DNA of 64,000 nt from Blattamonas nauphoetae (GCA_033064195.1 JARBJD010000029.1:248001-312000), one strand, 5' to 3'. Positions 1 to 11,999 are shown, numbered from the stretch's first letter. The notes: generated by a model from the sequence alone, not told the origin. Numbers and translations are program-made.

Positions 1-1
1 A

Positions 2-437
2 CAATCTGTTGAGCTCTTTCGAACCTTTCCAACTGTTCTGTATATGGATTCGACATACAAAACCAATCGATACGGGATGCCGCTTCTTCACTTCGCTGCA
101 AGAACAGCTTGTGGGGATGTTTTCTCAGTCGCCTTCTGCCTGATGAGAGGTGAATCAGAAGAAGACATATCCGAAGCCCTGATCTGGTTCCGTGACTCAA
201 TTTCGTTCGCAAACGTCTCTGTGATTATTTCAGACCGCTCTCTGGCCCAATTAAATGCCCTGGAAAGTATAGTTCCTTACGTTCCAACAATTCTATGTCG
301 ATTTCATATTCTGACGGCCGTTAAAGCCCATTTTCTACCTCTTCTGACAAACGAAAAAACGAAAATGCCGGAAAGCAGACAACTCGAACGTTTTATGGCA
401 GACTTGAACATGTTGATCAACCTCCAATCTAAATCTG
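2..437 (+). pseudogene. MULE-A transposase, piece 1 of 4
   Basis: The frame is open from the first bases of the window and reads into a MULE transposase core. It has the first catalytic Asp in VLYMDSTYKTNRYG (Asp codon near 47) and the second in VIISDRSLAQLNAL (near 230), followed by the CRFHILTAVKAHF block. It matches the MULE-C transposase throughout. Homology stops at 437, exactly where a TIR element begins; the last eight bases, TAAATCTG (430-437), are the left TSD and recur at 3841-3848. The residues before the stop near 469 are read from the inserted element, not the transposase. The N-terminus lies outside the window. Confidence 0.9.
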
Positions 438-1019
438 TTACCCTGAGCAAACGTGCAAACACACCCTGAACAGTGTGTGCTGGAGCAAAAAGTTCGTCAG
501 CACAACTTGCACACTTGGTAAACCAAACGATCGGTGGGATGGATCACCAGAATAACACTTCTCGTGGTAAACAGCCTCCTTCTTGGAGTGTATTTCCTTT
601 TGAATCAGACTATAATGAGGAATTCAGAGTCCAGTCTGATCAATAGTCAAGGCTTTACACAAAATATTGAAAGATGAGTTCGTTTTTCCAATATTCCTTC
701 GTTTCGGCGAGAAAGGTGATGATTAGCCAACAATTCGACATTATTTTAATGTAATTTCGTCCAAATTGATCAAATAATATTTGTTTCAATCGATTTTCCA
801 CCATTATTCATGGATTCGATCATCCTCCAGATTCTGTGCTGATATTCAGAAATGATGGGCCCAAAGTGCACAAGATCGAACAACATGCACAAACCACCAC
901 AAACACCACATCCAACACAATGACTTCTGAAGCGATCAATCGAAAGATCGTGTGTTTTCTCGACTCTCTTTCATCTTTCTTCATGTTGTTATGCTCTATA
1001 TCTCATATCACCCTCTCAG

Positions 1020-1660
1020 ATTGGGGCCAAAACAGAGAACATTATTGTGCAGGATTGGTATGTCCCGCTTTCGTTCACCTCTCTTTTTTGACTTTACACT
1101 TCTTTCGAACATAATTACAGATGGATTGAAGATGGAATGAGATGGATCCAACTGCCCGTCTCGTTCGGTCAATAAAATGCTGAAATGCTCGCACTGTATG
1201 TCGCCCTCTCTTTTACCTCTCTCTTTATTGTTTTTTCTAAGTTGGGACTTAATTGTTGATAGATTGACAATGAAAAGTGAATGATCAAACTGGCCGTCTC
1301 CTTCGGGCAAGGAAATGCAGAAGAGCACACACTGTAAGCTTCCCTCTCTGTTGACCTCTCTATTTATTGTTTCTTCTCTTTTTAAGACCTAATCACCAAT
1401 CGATACGGTGTGAAAGGACTCTGATCAAACCTTTTGTCCTGATCGGACAGTGAATTGCATTATTACGCACACCGTGTGTTCTTCTCTTTATTTGCCTCAA
1501 TTTTTATTGTTTTTCTTCTTTTTAAGACTTACTGAGCAATAGGTACCTTTTGAAATGACTCTGATCAAACGGGCTGTCATAATCAGACGATGCGATGCCG
1601 AAGAGCACCAACTGTATGTTCATCCCTTTGTTTCCTCTCATTTATCTTCTTGACTTATCA
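1020..1660 (+). repeat. Degenerate ~140-bp tandem repeat in element A1
   Basis: At least three full units and two partial ones begin near 1144, 1281, 1421 and 1562, with a partial unit before 1144. Each has a GATCAAAC-type start, a short purine-rich block, CACTGTATGT or a variant, then a long pyrimidine-rich stretch with TTTATTGTTTTTTCT and often TTTTTAAG. The order 'exon-like block, GTATGT-like site, pyrimidine tract, AAG' resembles a repeated exon-intron unit, but no continuous frame was found, so I call it only a diverged tandem repeat. Confidence 0.6.
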
Positions 1661-1699
1661 TTCTCTCTCTCCTTGTCATTCCCCTCATCTCTTTCTCTC

Positions 1700-3660
1700 G
1701 TCTTCGTTTTTCTCGTGATGTTGGTTCTTTTGCACAGTCTCTACTGTCCCAGAAGCAAAACTGTCTATTTGGGAATGGAAACGTGATGATGAACATCAGC
1801 TCGGCGCTTCGTCTCTCGACAATGAGTACCGACAACACATAATCTCTTCTCTCCGTTTTACTGTTGATTTACAAGTCGAACTTCCAACTTCTGCACCATC
1901 CCAACGAGATTCGGCATTTCTGACAAACCACAAGACTCAGATCCATTCGACGTCGCCGGCCAACCTCCAATGTGATTTGATGTGCCGTTCGATCCAGGCG
2001 TATCGCATCCTGTCTTCACCATTATCACTCCCCAAGTATTCTTATTGACTTTTGAGAAGGAAGAATATCCGAGTCTCAGACCTTCCCACGCTTCAGTGTC
2101 TCCCAACTCTTTCGCTGAAATCACATGTCATTCCTGACTCCTCCATCCGCAAGATATGAATGTTGGAAACATCGACGAACACATCCTCCATTGTAATCAT
2201 CCATTTCTCATGATAGATCCAACTATCTCGACTTTACAGGAAGTTCGGAGACTCACCAACCAAGACCAAGTCACTGCTCTGATTGTCACTCAATACGAAC
2301 GAACCGTGGATGCAAAGAAGTGATCATTCATGCTCATGAAGCTTCAATCCATGAATGTCATTTTCAAAGTCTAAATAGAGGAGCAGGCACTCCCAACCGA
2401 ACGGGGGCTCAACTTCAGCACAAAACATGACCACATCGAAGCAACTGGCATCACATCGATGGACTGGGATATCAGAATGACAATGCTGCTCGTAAATACG
2501 ACATCAGGATCCATAAACTTTGATCACATCGAAATGGGGAAACGGAGTCCAGAAAAGCACTAAGAAGCTCCCATCGTAGCCTTCGACAACAACGACAGCA
2601 TATACGACAATTATGCTGAGTATCCGACAGATATCAGGTTCAATCAGGACAGCATCCGATCCTCAACGCGATCCCGCAAAATTCAGAAGCCGACGTCAAC
2701 ATCGATGCGCTTCCATCACCAGCCTCCTCATCACCAGCTCCCAATCCAGCTCATTGGCGAACGTGTCTGCCTCAGGCTTCCTGGACGAGGAGGGCAACGT
2801 TGTAATCCAGCCCTTCCACCAGGCTTCGATCCAACTCTGATTCAAGAACCAGAACGAGCTGATCATAGCTGCAGTGGTTACGAGGATGACCGAGAATACC
2901 ATTCAACTGACGCAGGGCAGAATCCATCGCAGACACGATGGTCGGAATTAGGATGTGACGTTCTTGCTGTTGAGACTTGTCGACATACTGTCTGCTCCTC
3001 GCTCGTCAAGCTTCCAGACCGTCTCTCCACAGATGTAACATTCGCGTGCTCACACTCGACACGGAGGGCATTAATCTGCTGTTCACGGTCATCGCTGTTT
3101 TCAACCACGCCGAGGTTACCCCAGTCGCACTGAGCAACATCAAAAGCTGATCACGCCGGTCTTCACGCGGCACCTCTCTCACTTCGCAGCACCAGCCTCG
3201 CACACCGACCTTGTCATTCATCACCGCTCCTTCCGTCCTCGCTGCTGACTCGAAGCGCTCTTCTGTGTAATTCCGTTCTCCCTTTCCATCTGCCTCGCTG
3301 AGCAATCCCGAGTCCAGCCCCTTTCTTTTGTGTCATGCGACGAATCCACACACGACGGACAGATCTCTCCAAATCGACTCCATCTCGTCGATGAGGAAGT
3401 GCCCCCTCCGACGCCCTGTCTGTTCTCATCACGACCCCAAGGCCAAGTCTCGCAGGCAGGGCGAGCGCGGCTTTCGTCTACCAACGCCGTCTCACCACGT
3501 GACGCCTTCGCCAGTTCGAACTCTTCATGAAAAACATGAAAATAGTGTTGAATGGATGATGTACTTTCTATATGTGTTTCAATTCTGTCTTATTTTATCG
3601 TCGTTTCTTCGATAATCGCAATAATACACCTGTCTTTCACTTCCTGACATAACGGCAGTA
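1700..3660. other. Unassigned interior of element A1
   Basis: Only short, conflicting open frames occur on both strands. GC content rises between about 2600 and 3500, which suggests captured gene sequence. A minus-strand stretch at 2696-2902 has a hydrophobic start followed by a charged tail, but no family is recognisable. I see no intact gene, RNA or promoter. Confidence 0.35.
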
Positions 3661-3840
3661 AACAATGGGTTGATCATCTCTGACAGTGATCCTTTTGTCA
3701 GAGAATGTTCTAGGCAATAAATTGATCTTATTACAACATTTTAATGCATTTAAATGCGAAATGGAATATAGTTATGCTGTTCATGTGATGCACAGTGTGT
3801 GTGCTCAAATTTTCGAAATGTGCGCAAATGCTCAGGGTAA

Positions 3841-3989
3841 TAAATCTGGCTTCATCATAAAATTGGAAGAAATGAAAAAACAGTACAAAACTCCTACTGG
3901 ATTCGAGTACCTGTCACGTACATGGCTACCATATGCTGAGAAATTTTGTTCCTACTCGATCGACCAGTTTTCTCATTATGGGGAAACAA
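3841..3989 (+). pseudogene. MULE-A transposase, piece 2 of 4
   Basis: This short piece reads KSGFIIKLEEMKKQYKTPTG, then FEYLSRTWLPYAEKFCSYSI and DQFSHYGET. It matches the MULE-C transposase block at about 29365-29510. It begins with the right TSD of element A1 (TAAATCTG, 3841-3848) and ends with the left TSD of MULE-B (GGGAAACAA, 3981-3989). Its frame continues from piece 1 and into piece 3 once the inserts and one TSD copy each are left out. Confidence 0.9.
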
Positions 3990-4003
3990 GGGTACCTCAA
4001 TTC

Positions 4004-4145
4004 TCAGGGGATAATCTCGATCACAGGGGAAAATCTCGGTCACAGGGGAGAATCTCAGTTCGAGGGGAGAATCTCAGTTGCAGGGGAGAATCTCAGTTAT
4101 AGGGGAAAATCTCAATCACAGGGGAAAATCTCGGACCACAGGGGA
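4004..4145 (+). repeat. Subterminal ~19-bp satellite, left end of MULE-B
   Basis: Short tandem units of the type TCACAGGGGAGAATCTCGG occur here, but lengths and sequences vary (GTTCGAGGGGAGAATCTCA, TTATAGGGGAAAATCTCAA). The right end has more homogeneous copies. Subterminal arrays of this kind could bind transposase; that role is inferred. Confidence 0.8.
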
Positions 4146-4187
4146 AGAATGTCAATGTCATTAGGGATGAAGAAAATTGTAGTTTTG

Positions 4188-4270
4188 ATCATGAGTAGTT
4201 CAGTGGTTAGAGTGGAAGACTGCTACTGTCCCAACCTGGGTTCGATTCACGCTGATGTTGACTTTTTTTT
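4188..4270 (+). promoter_or_regulatory. tRNA-like Pol III unit in left TIR of MULE-B
   Basis: An A box, TAGTTCAGTGG (4196-4206), matches the tRNA consensus TRGYNNARNNG. A B box, GGTTCGATTC (4239-4248), follows at tRNA-like spacing, then eight T at 4263-4270, a Pol III terminator. The D arm can pair, but the anticodon stem, T stem and acceptor stem pair poorly and no U33 is evident. It therefore looks like a decayed tRNA or tRNA-derived promoter unit rather than a working tRNA. The right TIR holds a matching copy in opposite orientation. Confidence 0.65.
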
Positions 4271-4279
4271 GTTTTTTGA

Positions 4280-6600
4280 GCTTCCTCCATTCTGACATCT
4301 CTGAAGCATTTTCTCTTGTTCACATTTCATTTTCTTCTCATTTAACACCAGAATCAGGAAAGTGTGGAGATCCACCCACAATTCGTCTTTCATCCGATAT
4401 CAACTGTTTCTATAGAACACTTTCTCTCTTCACCACAGACTTGATATTCTTGAAATGAAACAGAATCAGGGGATTCGTGCCGTTTTCAGTTCTCTTCCAT
4501 CCAACAAATGAGATCTGCCTCCTCATCGAAAAACTACCGACAAGATCGAAGATACAGAAGCAGAAAGTGGACGAAAACGAAGAGGACGAAGACATGGCGA
4601 TCATTTTGGAGATGAAGATGCTGGTAGGTGGATAGAAGCCGACAGAGGACGATCTTCTTCTTTCACTGCACTTGGCTTCCTTCTCTCCTGCATTTCCAGA
4701 TCAGCTTTCGTGTCTTGTGTACTCCGGCGCTCTTGTGCTGTTCGTAATCCAAACCAAAGACCTTCCGTTCTCCTTCACCGGCACACATGGTGCCCGCCGA
4801 TACCACCATTCTGGTGTCCAGCTGCCGAAGGACTGGATTGAGGACGCGGAAATGAGAAGTGCGATTTCCCGCATTCTCAAAGTGGGTTGTGAGGAGCGGA
4901 TGCGTCTGTGCAAATTGGGTAAGTTATCTGCCGGCGGTAGGAGTGGCCAAGAAGAAAGGATGGAATCCGTCTGCAACGAGACATCAAAGATCAGCCATGA
5001 CTTCGCCAAGATTGAACATGTCTGTTCGAATCACCAATTCTTTCATCTTCTACAGATTGAAGATCAATTGGGAGAAGATAGGGAAGAACCGCTTCATACT
5101 CCTCAGACATGCCCTGACCAAGCGACTTATGCTGACAGAAAGTCCCCACGCAACCGACGACTTATTCAATCGCATTAATTTGTTTGAAATTGACAAAATG
5201 TGGTTCATCCTCGCACTTCTCGTTGAGACGTTCTCGTTTGACACCGTTGACTGTACCAGATGGAACATTGAACGCACTGTCGCAAAAACACTGAAACTAG
5301 TCGTCTCGACGGATACTCCCGCCATGTTGAAGCATTCTACTGATTCTGGTCGAGGAAACCAACTCCGAATCTCAACCAACCATCTCATCGATTTCATTCT
5401 AACAGAATTAGGACAAGCTTGCACTGTGCAGGTCGACTGATATGTCTTGAGCTTGATCGACCCTCTTAGGTCACATCTACTGCTATTCGTCGCTTTGTCG
5501 GACAAAACCGTCCAAAACAAGGCTGCCATCCGCTCACTCTCCTCGTGATTGCACTCACTGCTGCTCCACCGTCACACCATCTCCGCATTTTGACGATCAA
5601 CGTCGAATTCTTCTCAAATTGTGAGAAAACGGTTGAGTTCAATGCCCCATTCGTGAAGCGACTTCTCAGTGCCCTCCCGTCTGATGCACCCTCTGATTGT
5701 CTGCTGATCATCACACTGCCAAAGTTTCTGACCAGCCTAGCATCATTCTCTTCCCTTTGGAGCTCACTCTCTGCTTGTTTGTCCGACTCCACGTCACCGT
5801 CCAGAAACGCCCTGTCTCTTCTGACCACCATCGAAGCAGGTAAACCGGAGAAACACGTGTTAAATGTGCAATCTAAGGACGGGCCCACAATCACCCGCTC
5901 CTTCTGCAGAACCTGCACGAGCACGCACATTCCTTCCACTTCTCCGTGTTTGGCCGTCATGCGGAAAGCTCAACCGGAGACTGATTTGAGGAAAGCAAGG
6001 CGCAGCAGATTGCGGAGAGGCTGCTGGAGATCGAGCAGCGGCATCCTCTCCACCCGCTCGCACAAGGCACTCACGCGACCACACAGTCAGATGGGACGAC
6101 ACTGGCACCTCATGTCGGCAGAAATGGAAAAGCCGATGCGTCCACTGGAGGAGAAACGAATGTGGTGCAGGTTTTGGATGTGTTGCATGTGCAGCGAATC
6201 GTCGTTCTGTATCCGCTGATCTTCGTGCAACTGAAGGAAAGAGGTACCTCACTCTTCAGAAACGAGAAACAAGCTAATCAAACCATGGAGATGCTGCTCC
6301 CTTCTCTCGTGAGTGTCTGCTCGGTGCTGGCCCCACTCCTCAAAACAGTCGACTGTTTCCCCCTCGTCCGTCTCGTCTTGTCCTTCTGTGGATGTAAGAA
6401 ATGTGTCAGGATTAGTCCTGACTCATTGGAAGATATATCACAAGCTCAGGCATTGCCGAAACTAATATGTATCTGTGTTTTCCGTTTCTTTTCTCAACCT
6501 GTGAAAACATCATCATCACATCCTTTTTCAATGATAATTCTGACGGGCGTGAGCAATGTGGGGATGACGTGATGTCTGGATGTATCATCACGAGAGAAAA
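4280..6600 (+). pseudogene. Decayed multi-exon gene, ARM/HEAT-like (MULE-B cargo)
   Basis: Leucine-rich helical stretches without a long continuous frame suggest a captured gene with introns or decay. Examples are KDWIEDAEMRSAISRILKVG near 4830, LFEIDKMWFILALLVETFSF near 5190, HLRILTINVEFFSNCEKTVE near 5575 and LPKFLTSLASFSSLWSSLSA near 5715. A plausible donor GTAAGT follows GCEERMRLCKLG near 4918. The helical, Leu-rich character resembles the ARM/HEAT-like genes farther right, but I cannot align it to a particular one. Its position inside MULE-B makes it transposon cargo. Confidence 0.4.
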
Positions 6601-6800
6601 GAAATAGATCCACCCAATCATTCAAATTTGACATAGATCACAATGGCAATGTTGATCGCTCGTCTCGCTATCTCACAAGTTTTCGAAAGAAAGGATACCT
6701 TTATATCGATTTAGAGGTCGGTTACCACCAGGAATTGTACCACGTTCCATTCGTCGCGGTCTAAGTATTCTTCTGACTTCCCTATTGTATCATTCAAAAG

Positions 6801-7274
6801 ATGGCAGAAAAGAAAGATGATACGAACAAGACGATCAAAATAGATGCTCCAGCGCAAAACGTGATGAAACGAGTTTCTTTCCTCCACATCCCGTCATCAT
6901 TCATCGTTCACGACACTCCGAACGGCTCGGCGTTTTGGAATGGCGCAGGAATTAGGTCTTCCAGGTGATACATCTGTAGAGCTACTCTCTATTTCTGTAT
7001 GAGAATACGATACAGTGCAAGCACGTTATCTGTGGACATTCACTTGACAGGAACGGTTCAGACACAAATCATGGACTATATTGGGAAAAACTCAGCTCAG
7101 ATCGGAGTATCAGTGGTGATGGCAGTGTTCAGCTTCGTTACAAACGACATGGTTCAAGAATACTTCTTCGGAATCAAAACACTGCGTCCGTTTGAACCTG
7201 ATTTCATGATAAAGAAAATGAAAGATCTGACTGAATCTACGTTGACAGTACAGGAAGAAGCGCTGAGACAATAG
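6801..7274 (+). pseudogene. Small unrecognised gene remnant
   Basis: An ATG at 6801 opens a frame starting MAEKKDDTNKTIKIDAPAQN, followed by VMKRVSFLHIPSSFIVHDTP. The frame is lost near 6955. A second open stretch from about 6985 to 7274 reads IMDYIGKNSAQIGVSVVMAV and FVTNDMVQEYFFGIKTLRPF before a stop. The middle can be read only by shifting frames, so either an unseen intron or frameshifts separate the parts. I recognise no family. It lies in MULE-B cargo. Confidence 0.35.
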
Positions 7275-7389
7275 CAGGCTCAGACCCAGCCTCCTCCTTC
7301 GGCGCCACGGAGTTCGTAGAAAACACTCAACCGCTCCCGAACAATCGCTAATCAGAACTGATTTTGATGTATTTTTTCTGATTGCTTCA

Positions 7390-8720
7390 TGGCTTGTACG
7401 GTTTGTGGTTTTGTCCGGAAAGACCATACTTGCTGTGGATCAGATCGATCTCGTACGTCGGTACAAGCGGGTACTGCTGGAAATCAACAGGCTGTTGAGC
7501 AGACCAGACAGGGACATAGTGATGGGGAGCCTGTTGATAGCTGGCTGGGAGCTGCGCATGGCACGGTTCGTGGGAGAGCGAGGAGGTGGCGGATTTATGG
7601 TTCCTCCGAGCTTCAATGTGTGGTTATTTGGCGGCTATCTTCCCCCACCCGCGTACACACCCAGCACAACATCCACAGCAGCACAAGCAGAGTGCAACCA
7701 CCACCGCGGCCAGCAAGACACAGCCTCTTCAATCGAACAGAAAATCGCCATTCGGGTCAGCGCACCGCCTTTGTTCGACCATTCAGAGCCGACGTGGAAC
7801 TGAAGAATAAAATCCCCATCCCCGCTTGTCGAGCTTGTGCACTTCACGAAGTCCGATTTCGAGACAGAATCTGCTGGTGTGTCGTCGTAAGAGAACAGCT
7901 CCTCCCATCTCCGCCGGCATAAACAAACCCTCCGCACTCCCCAGTCGACGTCTCTTCACTCGAAACGTCGCAGAAGTCCAGCTGGCTGTCTCCAGACACA
8001 TAAATCAACCCTCCGCTTCACTTCGGCGCCGAGGAGCCTTCGCAGTTCGTGAAGCTCACATTTAGCGAGACTTGCTCGTGCGGAAGGAACAGAAACCACC
8101 GTTCGGCCACAATTCAGATGCTGTCGTGTTCTTTGTTCGGCACGTCGCGACCAACACTTCGCCCTTCTCAGCGAAGGCCACGTTCTTTCATACAGCGACA
8201 GCTTCGAGGCCTGCATCCCAAACACGCGATTTGCGTGAAGGTGGTGTTGAAGACATACACATTCACAATTTCGGGCCAGCCAGAAGCGGGTTCTGCGCGA
8301 GGAGGTTTATCCGATCAAACGACGAATGCAGCACAACAATCGAAAGGCTCGGGTCGTCGTCCAGGCGAACACATTGGATCAGCGAGGACGTGATGTTCAT
8401 GTCGGCGAATGTCATGTTCGATACAATCAGGTGGCTCCCTGATCCTTGCAATATCGGAAATGCCACCTTACCAACATAATATCTGCAAGCTGTCACGTTC
8501 AAAGTCGAGTTCTCTTTCGCTGTTGCTAACTCGGAATTCTGAGACGGGTAAAAGTGAATCGAAATCAATGTCAGCGATGAGCCTTTTGGATTAATTGCAC
8601 TCACATCAAAATCTTGGAGATCGAGAGACACATTGTCCACACGGCCGATGCTGTCCGAATGGATGATGGCAAACACAACGAGAAGAAAAGTGCGAAGATT
8701 GCGGTGAGTTCGGAGGATGA
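7390..8720 (-). pseudogene. Beta-helix surface membrane protein, decayed (MULE-B cargo)
   Basis: On the minus strand the 5' part (about 8720-8263) has a hydrophobic leader, RTFLLVVFAIIHSDSIGR, then beta-helix sequence such as LTLISIHFYPSQNSELATAK and NMTFADMNITSSLIQCVRLD. Farther on are VSLNVSFTNCEG, an internal stop, and glycine motifs SGGLIYVSGDSQLDFCDVSS and GECGGFVYAGGDG. A membrane segment, LLAAVVVALCLCCCGCCAGC, follows near 7690, then a Pro/Gln-rich tail with YQQAPHHYVPVWSAQQPVDF. At least one stop and several frame changes break it. The tail differs from the kinase-like tail of the host gene at 49722-57196. It is probably a captured copy of a host surface-protein gene. Confidence 0.65.
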
Positions 8721-8799
8721 GAGGGCGGAGGAAGGGGTGAGAAATGATGAAGAAAGAACTGTTAATATGGCTTCCATCTCATTTTGGTTCATTTTCAGC

Positions 8800-10590
8800 A
8801 ATTCTTTATACGTTGGTCATGGATCAATTCAACCACAATTTAAAAGCCGTGATTAGGGCTCGTTCAACTGTCACCTCTGTCACTCTGTATAGCACCTTCA
8901 TCTTCAATCTTTGTGTCCGAACTCACAACCCCCACGAAGTTCACTCTGTTCGGCTGATCGATGACTATGTTTAAAACGGACACCACTGCTTTGATACGGA
9001 GCTGTTGGGTAATGACGTATACAGTGTTTTGAAACAAGGCTGTTTCAAGTGATTCTCCCTTCAGCTGATATAATATGTGTGTCGTTTCGTTTTTGATCAA
9101 AGTCTTGATATCTCTGATGATATTCCTCTGACTAACAATTCGGTTGTTGCAGATTGCTTCACAGCTGTTGGAGGCCACGTGCTTTTCGTGAGAACTGAAA
9201 GTCATCCATTGTGATCTGAAGCTGAAGAATATTCGAATTCACGCATGTCTGCCGAAAGTCTAAGTGATTGACGATGGGAGTGCGGTGTTCGGTAATTTGA
9301 GCCAGATCGACGTGTGAAGTGTCAAGTGTATCTCGGCGGACTTGATTCTAGGGCGGCCGCTGTTCCCAGACCAGCCAGAATACGACCAACTGTGTCGAAG
9401 GGCCAATGCAGCGAGGACGTACTGCGTGAACGACAATCCATCCCCAATCGTTCACCCATCACCTCTCAAAACGCTTCTCCCAATGTCTCGTCGCCCTATT
9501 CTGTTTCCACAGTGAGCGCTGATTACTTTCAAAAATGACCCTCAATTGTCGATGCAACTTCCAAATGCGTCTCGCAAGGATATTCTCAATTCAAACCCGC
9601 AAAATTACGTTGATCATTGGCTCAGCCACGTCACAACTTCCTGGTCTTCAGGATCATCATCCTCCGCTGGCGTTTTCGAAGTCTCAGGGCACGACCATCA
9701 GTTCGTCGTTGATTGAGTCTCCCCTTCAGGAGCCGCTGAAGACGGAGGAGAACAGCCGGCCGAAAGTGCACAAGCTGAATCAGTCGCTGTGTCAGAACTC
9801 CTCGCTATCTTTTGCAACACGTCATTCTGGATTCTCATCACCTCACACAAAGTCGCAGCACACACAAAGGAAATCAGGCTTGGTTGAGCAATCAACGCTC
9901 CCTTCGTTTTAGTTGTCTGCCAGAGGAGCGAGGAATCAGATCAAATCCTTCGTCCCCCTCACTCGACACGTCCACCTCTTCCCTTCGCTGGATTAAACAC
10001 AATCCAAGGTCGTTGTATACCTTCAGCCGACGCACAACAAGACCACCATGATCATTTCAGACCGGATCCACTCCATCGAACTCCCGCTCGAGAACTTCAA
10101 GTGGACTGTCGAATAGGCCACTACCAACTGAAGAACAATGATTGAATGATCCAGTTAAATCGTTTTGGTTGTATTTATTGCCATCGGCTCCGAGATTTCT
10201 CAATTTTTGTTTTCATTCTCTTCCTCTTATGGTCTTGCTGTCTCATACTTTTCGGTTCTTGTTTTACATGCCACACAACGAATTAATTGGGTATCCAACT
10301 TTTAAAGACAAGAAAGTGGGTAGAAACACGATATTTCGAGTTAGTCAGACGAAGAAGGAGAAATATCGAATCAAGAAAGATAACGAAATGTGAACAATCA
10401 CTCAAGCACTTGCGCAAGCTGTTTCAATGCTGTTCAATCGATCAAAGGCCTTTTGTGTTGGTGTTTCCTTTCATTTTTCGGTCTGTCAGATTATCGACTA
10501 GATCTCCGTATTATCACTCCGAATAATTTCATAGCTGCGCGAAAGCTCGAAGAATTATGTCTAGTTCCAATAGTTCATCGGTGTCTCACC
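8800..10590. other. Unassigned MULE-B cargo
   Basis: Short frames on both strands do not join into a gene. A minus-strand stretch (9205-8864) reads IIRDIKTLIKNETTHILYQL and LRIKAVVSVLNIVIDQPNRV. A Ser/Gln-rich plus-strand stretch runs at 9535-9912. They may be further pieces of captured host genes. No RNA gene or repeat was seen. Confidence 0.35.
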
Positions 10591-10599
10591 CTCTATCGA

Positions 10600-11990
10600 G
10601 AATAGTGGGAGATTTGTTGTGTTTGATTGTGAATTCTTGCATCAGTACAGGAGAAGATGAATGTGGTGGTGGGTGTACTTCAGTGATCAGCGCTGGATAC
10701 TGTGACAGTTCAGTCGATTCGAAACTTCTGAGTTGCATCTGGCGTCCTTTGAAGTGTGATCGATCTTCGTTTGATAATCGGTGATATGGACGGATCAACT
10801 GTATTGTATTGAAGTTGGAGCAATCAAAGAAGTCAAAAGACACAGTTGATGAGTCGTCGAGATGGTTGTTAATTGAGAATCAAGCGAGTCAGTTTGTTGG
10901 GTGATGTGGTGTTTGATCAACTGGGAGTGCTCTTTCAACGTTTGCTGTGTTATTTCTTCCTGCTCGTCCACTCGATTATCAAGTTCGTCGAATCTGATCC
11001 CGTCAGAGTCTACTGTTGTCGCCAGCGATCGAAAGGAGAGACGAGGCCGATTGGACATCATCCTTCCCAACTTGCGTCACAATCTCGTCAAGGTGGTTGA
11101 TTAGGAAGGACGTGTGGTTCAGTCTTTCTTCAAGATCCAATACATGGTCTTTAGGGTTTGATAGATCGTGCGCAAAAGTATCAGTTGAGTTGGATTGAGA
11201 TTGTGGCTATTCTTGGAATAGGATAGGATCTGAGATGTGTGTCGAAAGGCGACGAGGTGTTTCATTCATATCTTTCCTCTGCTCTGGTTGAGAGGTTCTG
11301 CGCGTCTGTGGTGTTGGACCATTTGATGTCGGGCGAGAGATTGGTGTGAGGGCCATCAATTGGTGAGTTGTCTTCTTGTCCAAACTGTCGATTTTCGAAA
11401 AGAGATCTTGAAGATCGGTGAGGGGTTGTTGCGTTTCGATTTCATTCCGAGAGAGTTGAAGCTTGAATTGATGAGTGGTCAGATCGGATCGATGCTTTTC
11501 TGTTCGCCGCAGAGAATTGTCTTCTGCAGTCTGTCCACTTTCACACAGGCCTTCAAACAGTCTCTCAAATGATCTTTCGTGAGTCTCCTTTGAATATCCA
11601 AGCGTTTCGAGCTGTGTGATAAAATCTGGTTGATCACTTGGAGCTATGGCTAAATCTTATATTGTTTTGTTCGGAATTGTTCTGGACGTCGACAGCTGTG
11701 AGTTTTGTTGTTGGTTGATGAACGGTTGTATCCGTTGATTCATACGATCGTCAACTCATATGTTCATCAATCCAATCACCTCTTACATTCGAGCAACCAA
11801 CGATTGCAACTCGGTACTCAATTGTAGAAATTGAGTGCTGATGTTATCAGTGTTGGTTGTTAGTTGCGTAGACGTCTTATTGAGCGACTGAATTTTCGAA
11901 TATGTCTGTTGTCCGTATTCTGTCAACCTGTTGTTCAACGATAAAAATGGAAGGACAATAGTTCATTGCCAAACTTCGTCGATTTTGTGT
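10600..11990 (-). pseudogene. Coiled-coil protein remnant (MULE-B cargo)
   Basis: Read on the minus strand, the region gives three consecutive coiled-coil stretches. The first is near 11940-11790 (NRLTEYGQQTYSKIQSLNKT, then STQFLQLSTELQSLVARM and a stop). The second is about 140 open codons at 11640-11218, with DFITQLETLGYSKETHERSF, LTDLQDLFSKIDSLDKKTTH and a Pro/Thr/Arg-rich linker, ending in a stop. The third is 11200-10795 (DHVLDLEERLNHTSFLINHL, then RVDEQEEITQQTLKEHSQLI). Stops separate them, so the gene is broken or has unseen introns. There is no recognised family. The strand is the same as the MULE-B transposase. Confidence 0.5.
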
Positions 11991-11999
11991 CTTTCACTG

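Larger units (their letters stand above)
438..3840. mobile_element. TIR element A1 (3.4 kb), inserted in the MULE-A transposase
   Basis: The ends are perfect 12-bp inverted repeats, TTACCCTGAGCA at 438 and TGCTCAGGGTAA ending at 3840, with weaker similarity beyond. An 8-bp TSD, TAAATCTG, lies at 430-437 and 3841-3848. Removing the element and one TSD copy restores the transposase frame. I found no transposase inside, so it looks non-autonomous. An 8-bp TSD is typical of hAT, P and Merlin elements, but the TIR sequence does not let me choose between them. The interior has a degenerate tandem repeat (about 1020-1660) and unassigned debris. Confidence 0.85.
3990..4275 (+). repeat. Left terminal inverted repeat of MULE-B
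   Basis: This begins GGGTACCTCAATTCTC and holds about eight diverged copies of a CAGGGGARAATCTC satellite, a shared single-copy block (GAAGAATGTCAATGTCATTA...AGTTTTGATCATGAG), a tRNA-like A-box/B-box unit and a run of eight T. The same order recurs inverted at the right end. Similarity fades after the T run. Confidence 0.85.

Noticed and set aside
4188-4270. Functional tRNA gene
   Set aside because: The A and B boxes are good, but the anticodon, T and acceptor stems do not pair properly and the T-arm 3' sides differ between copies.
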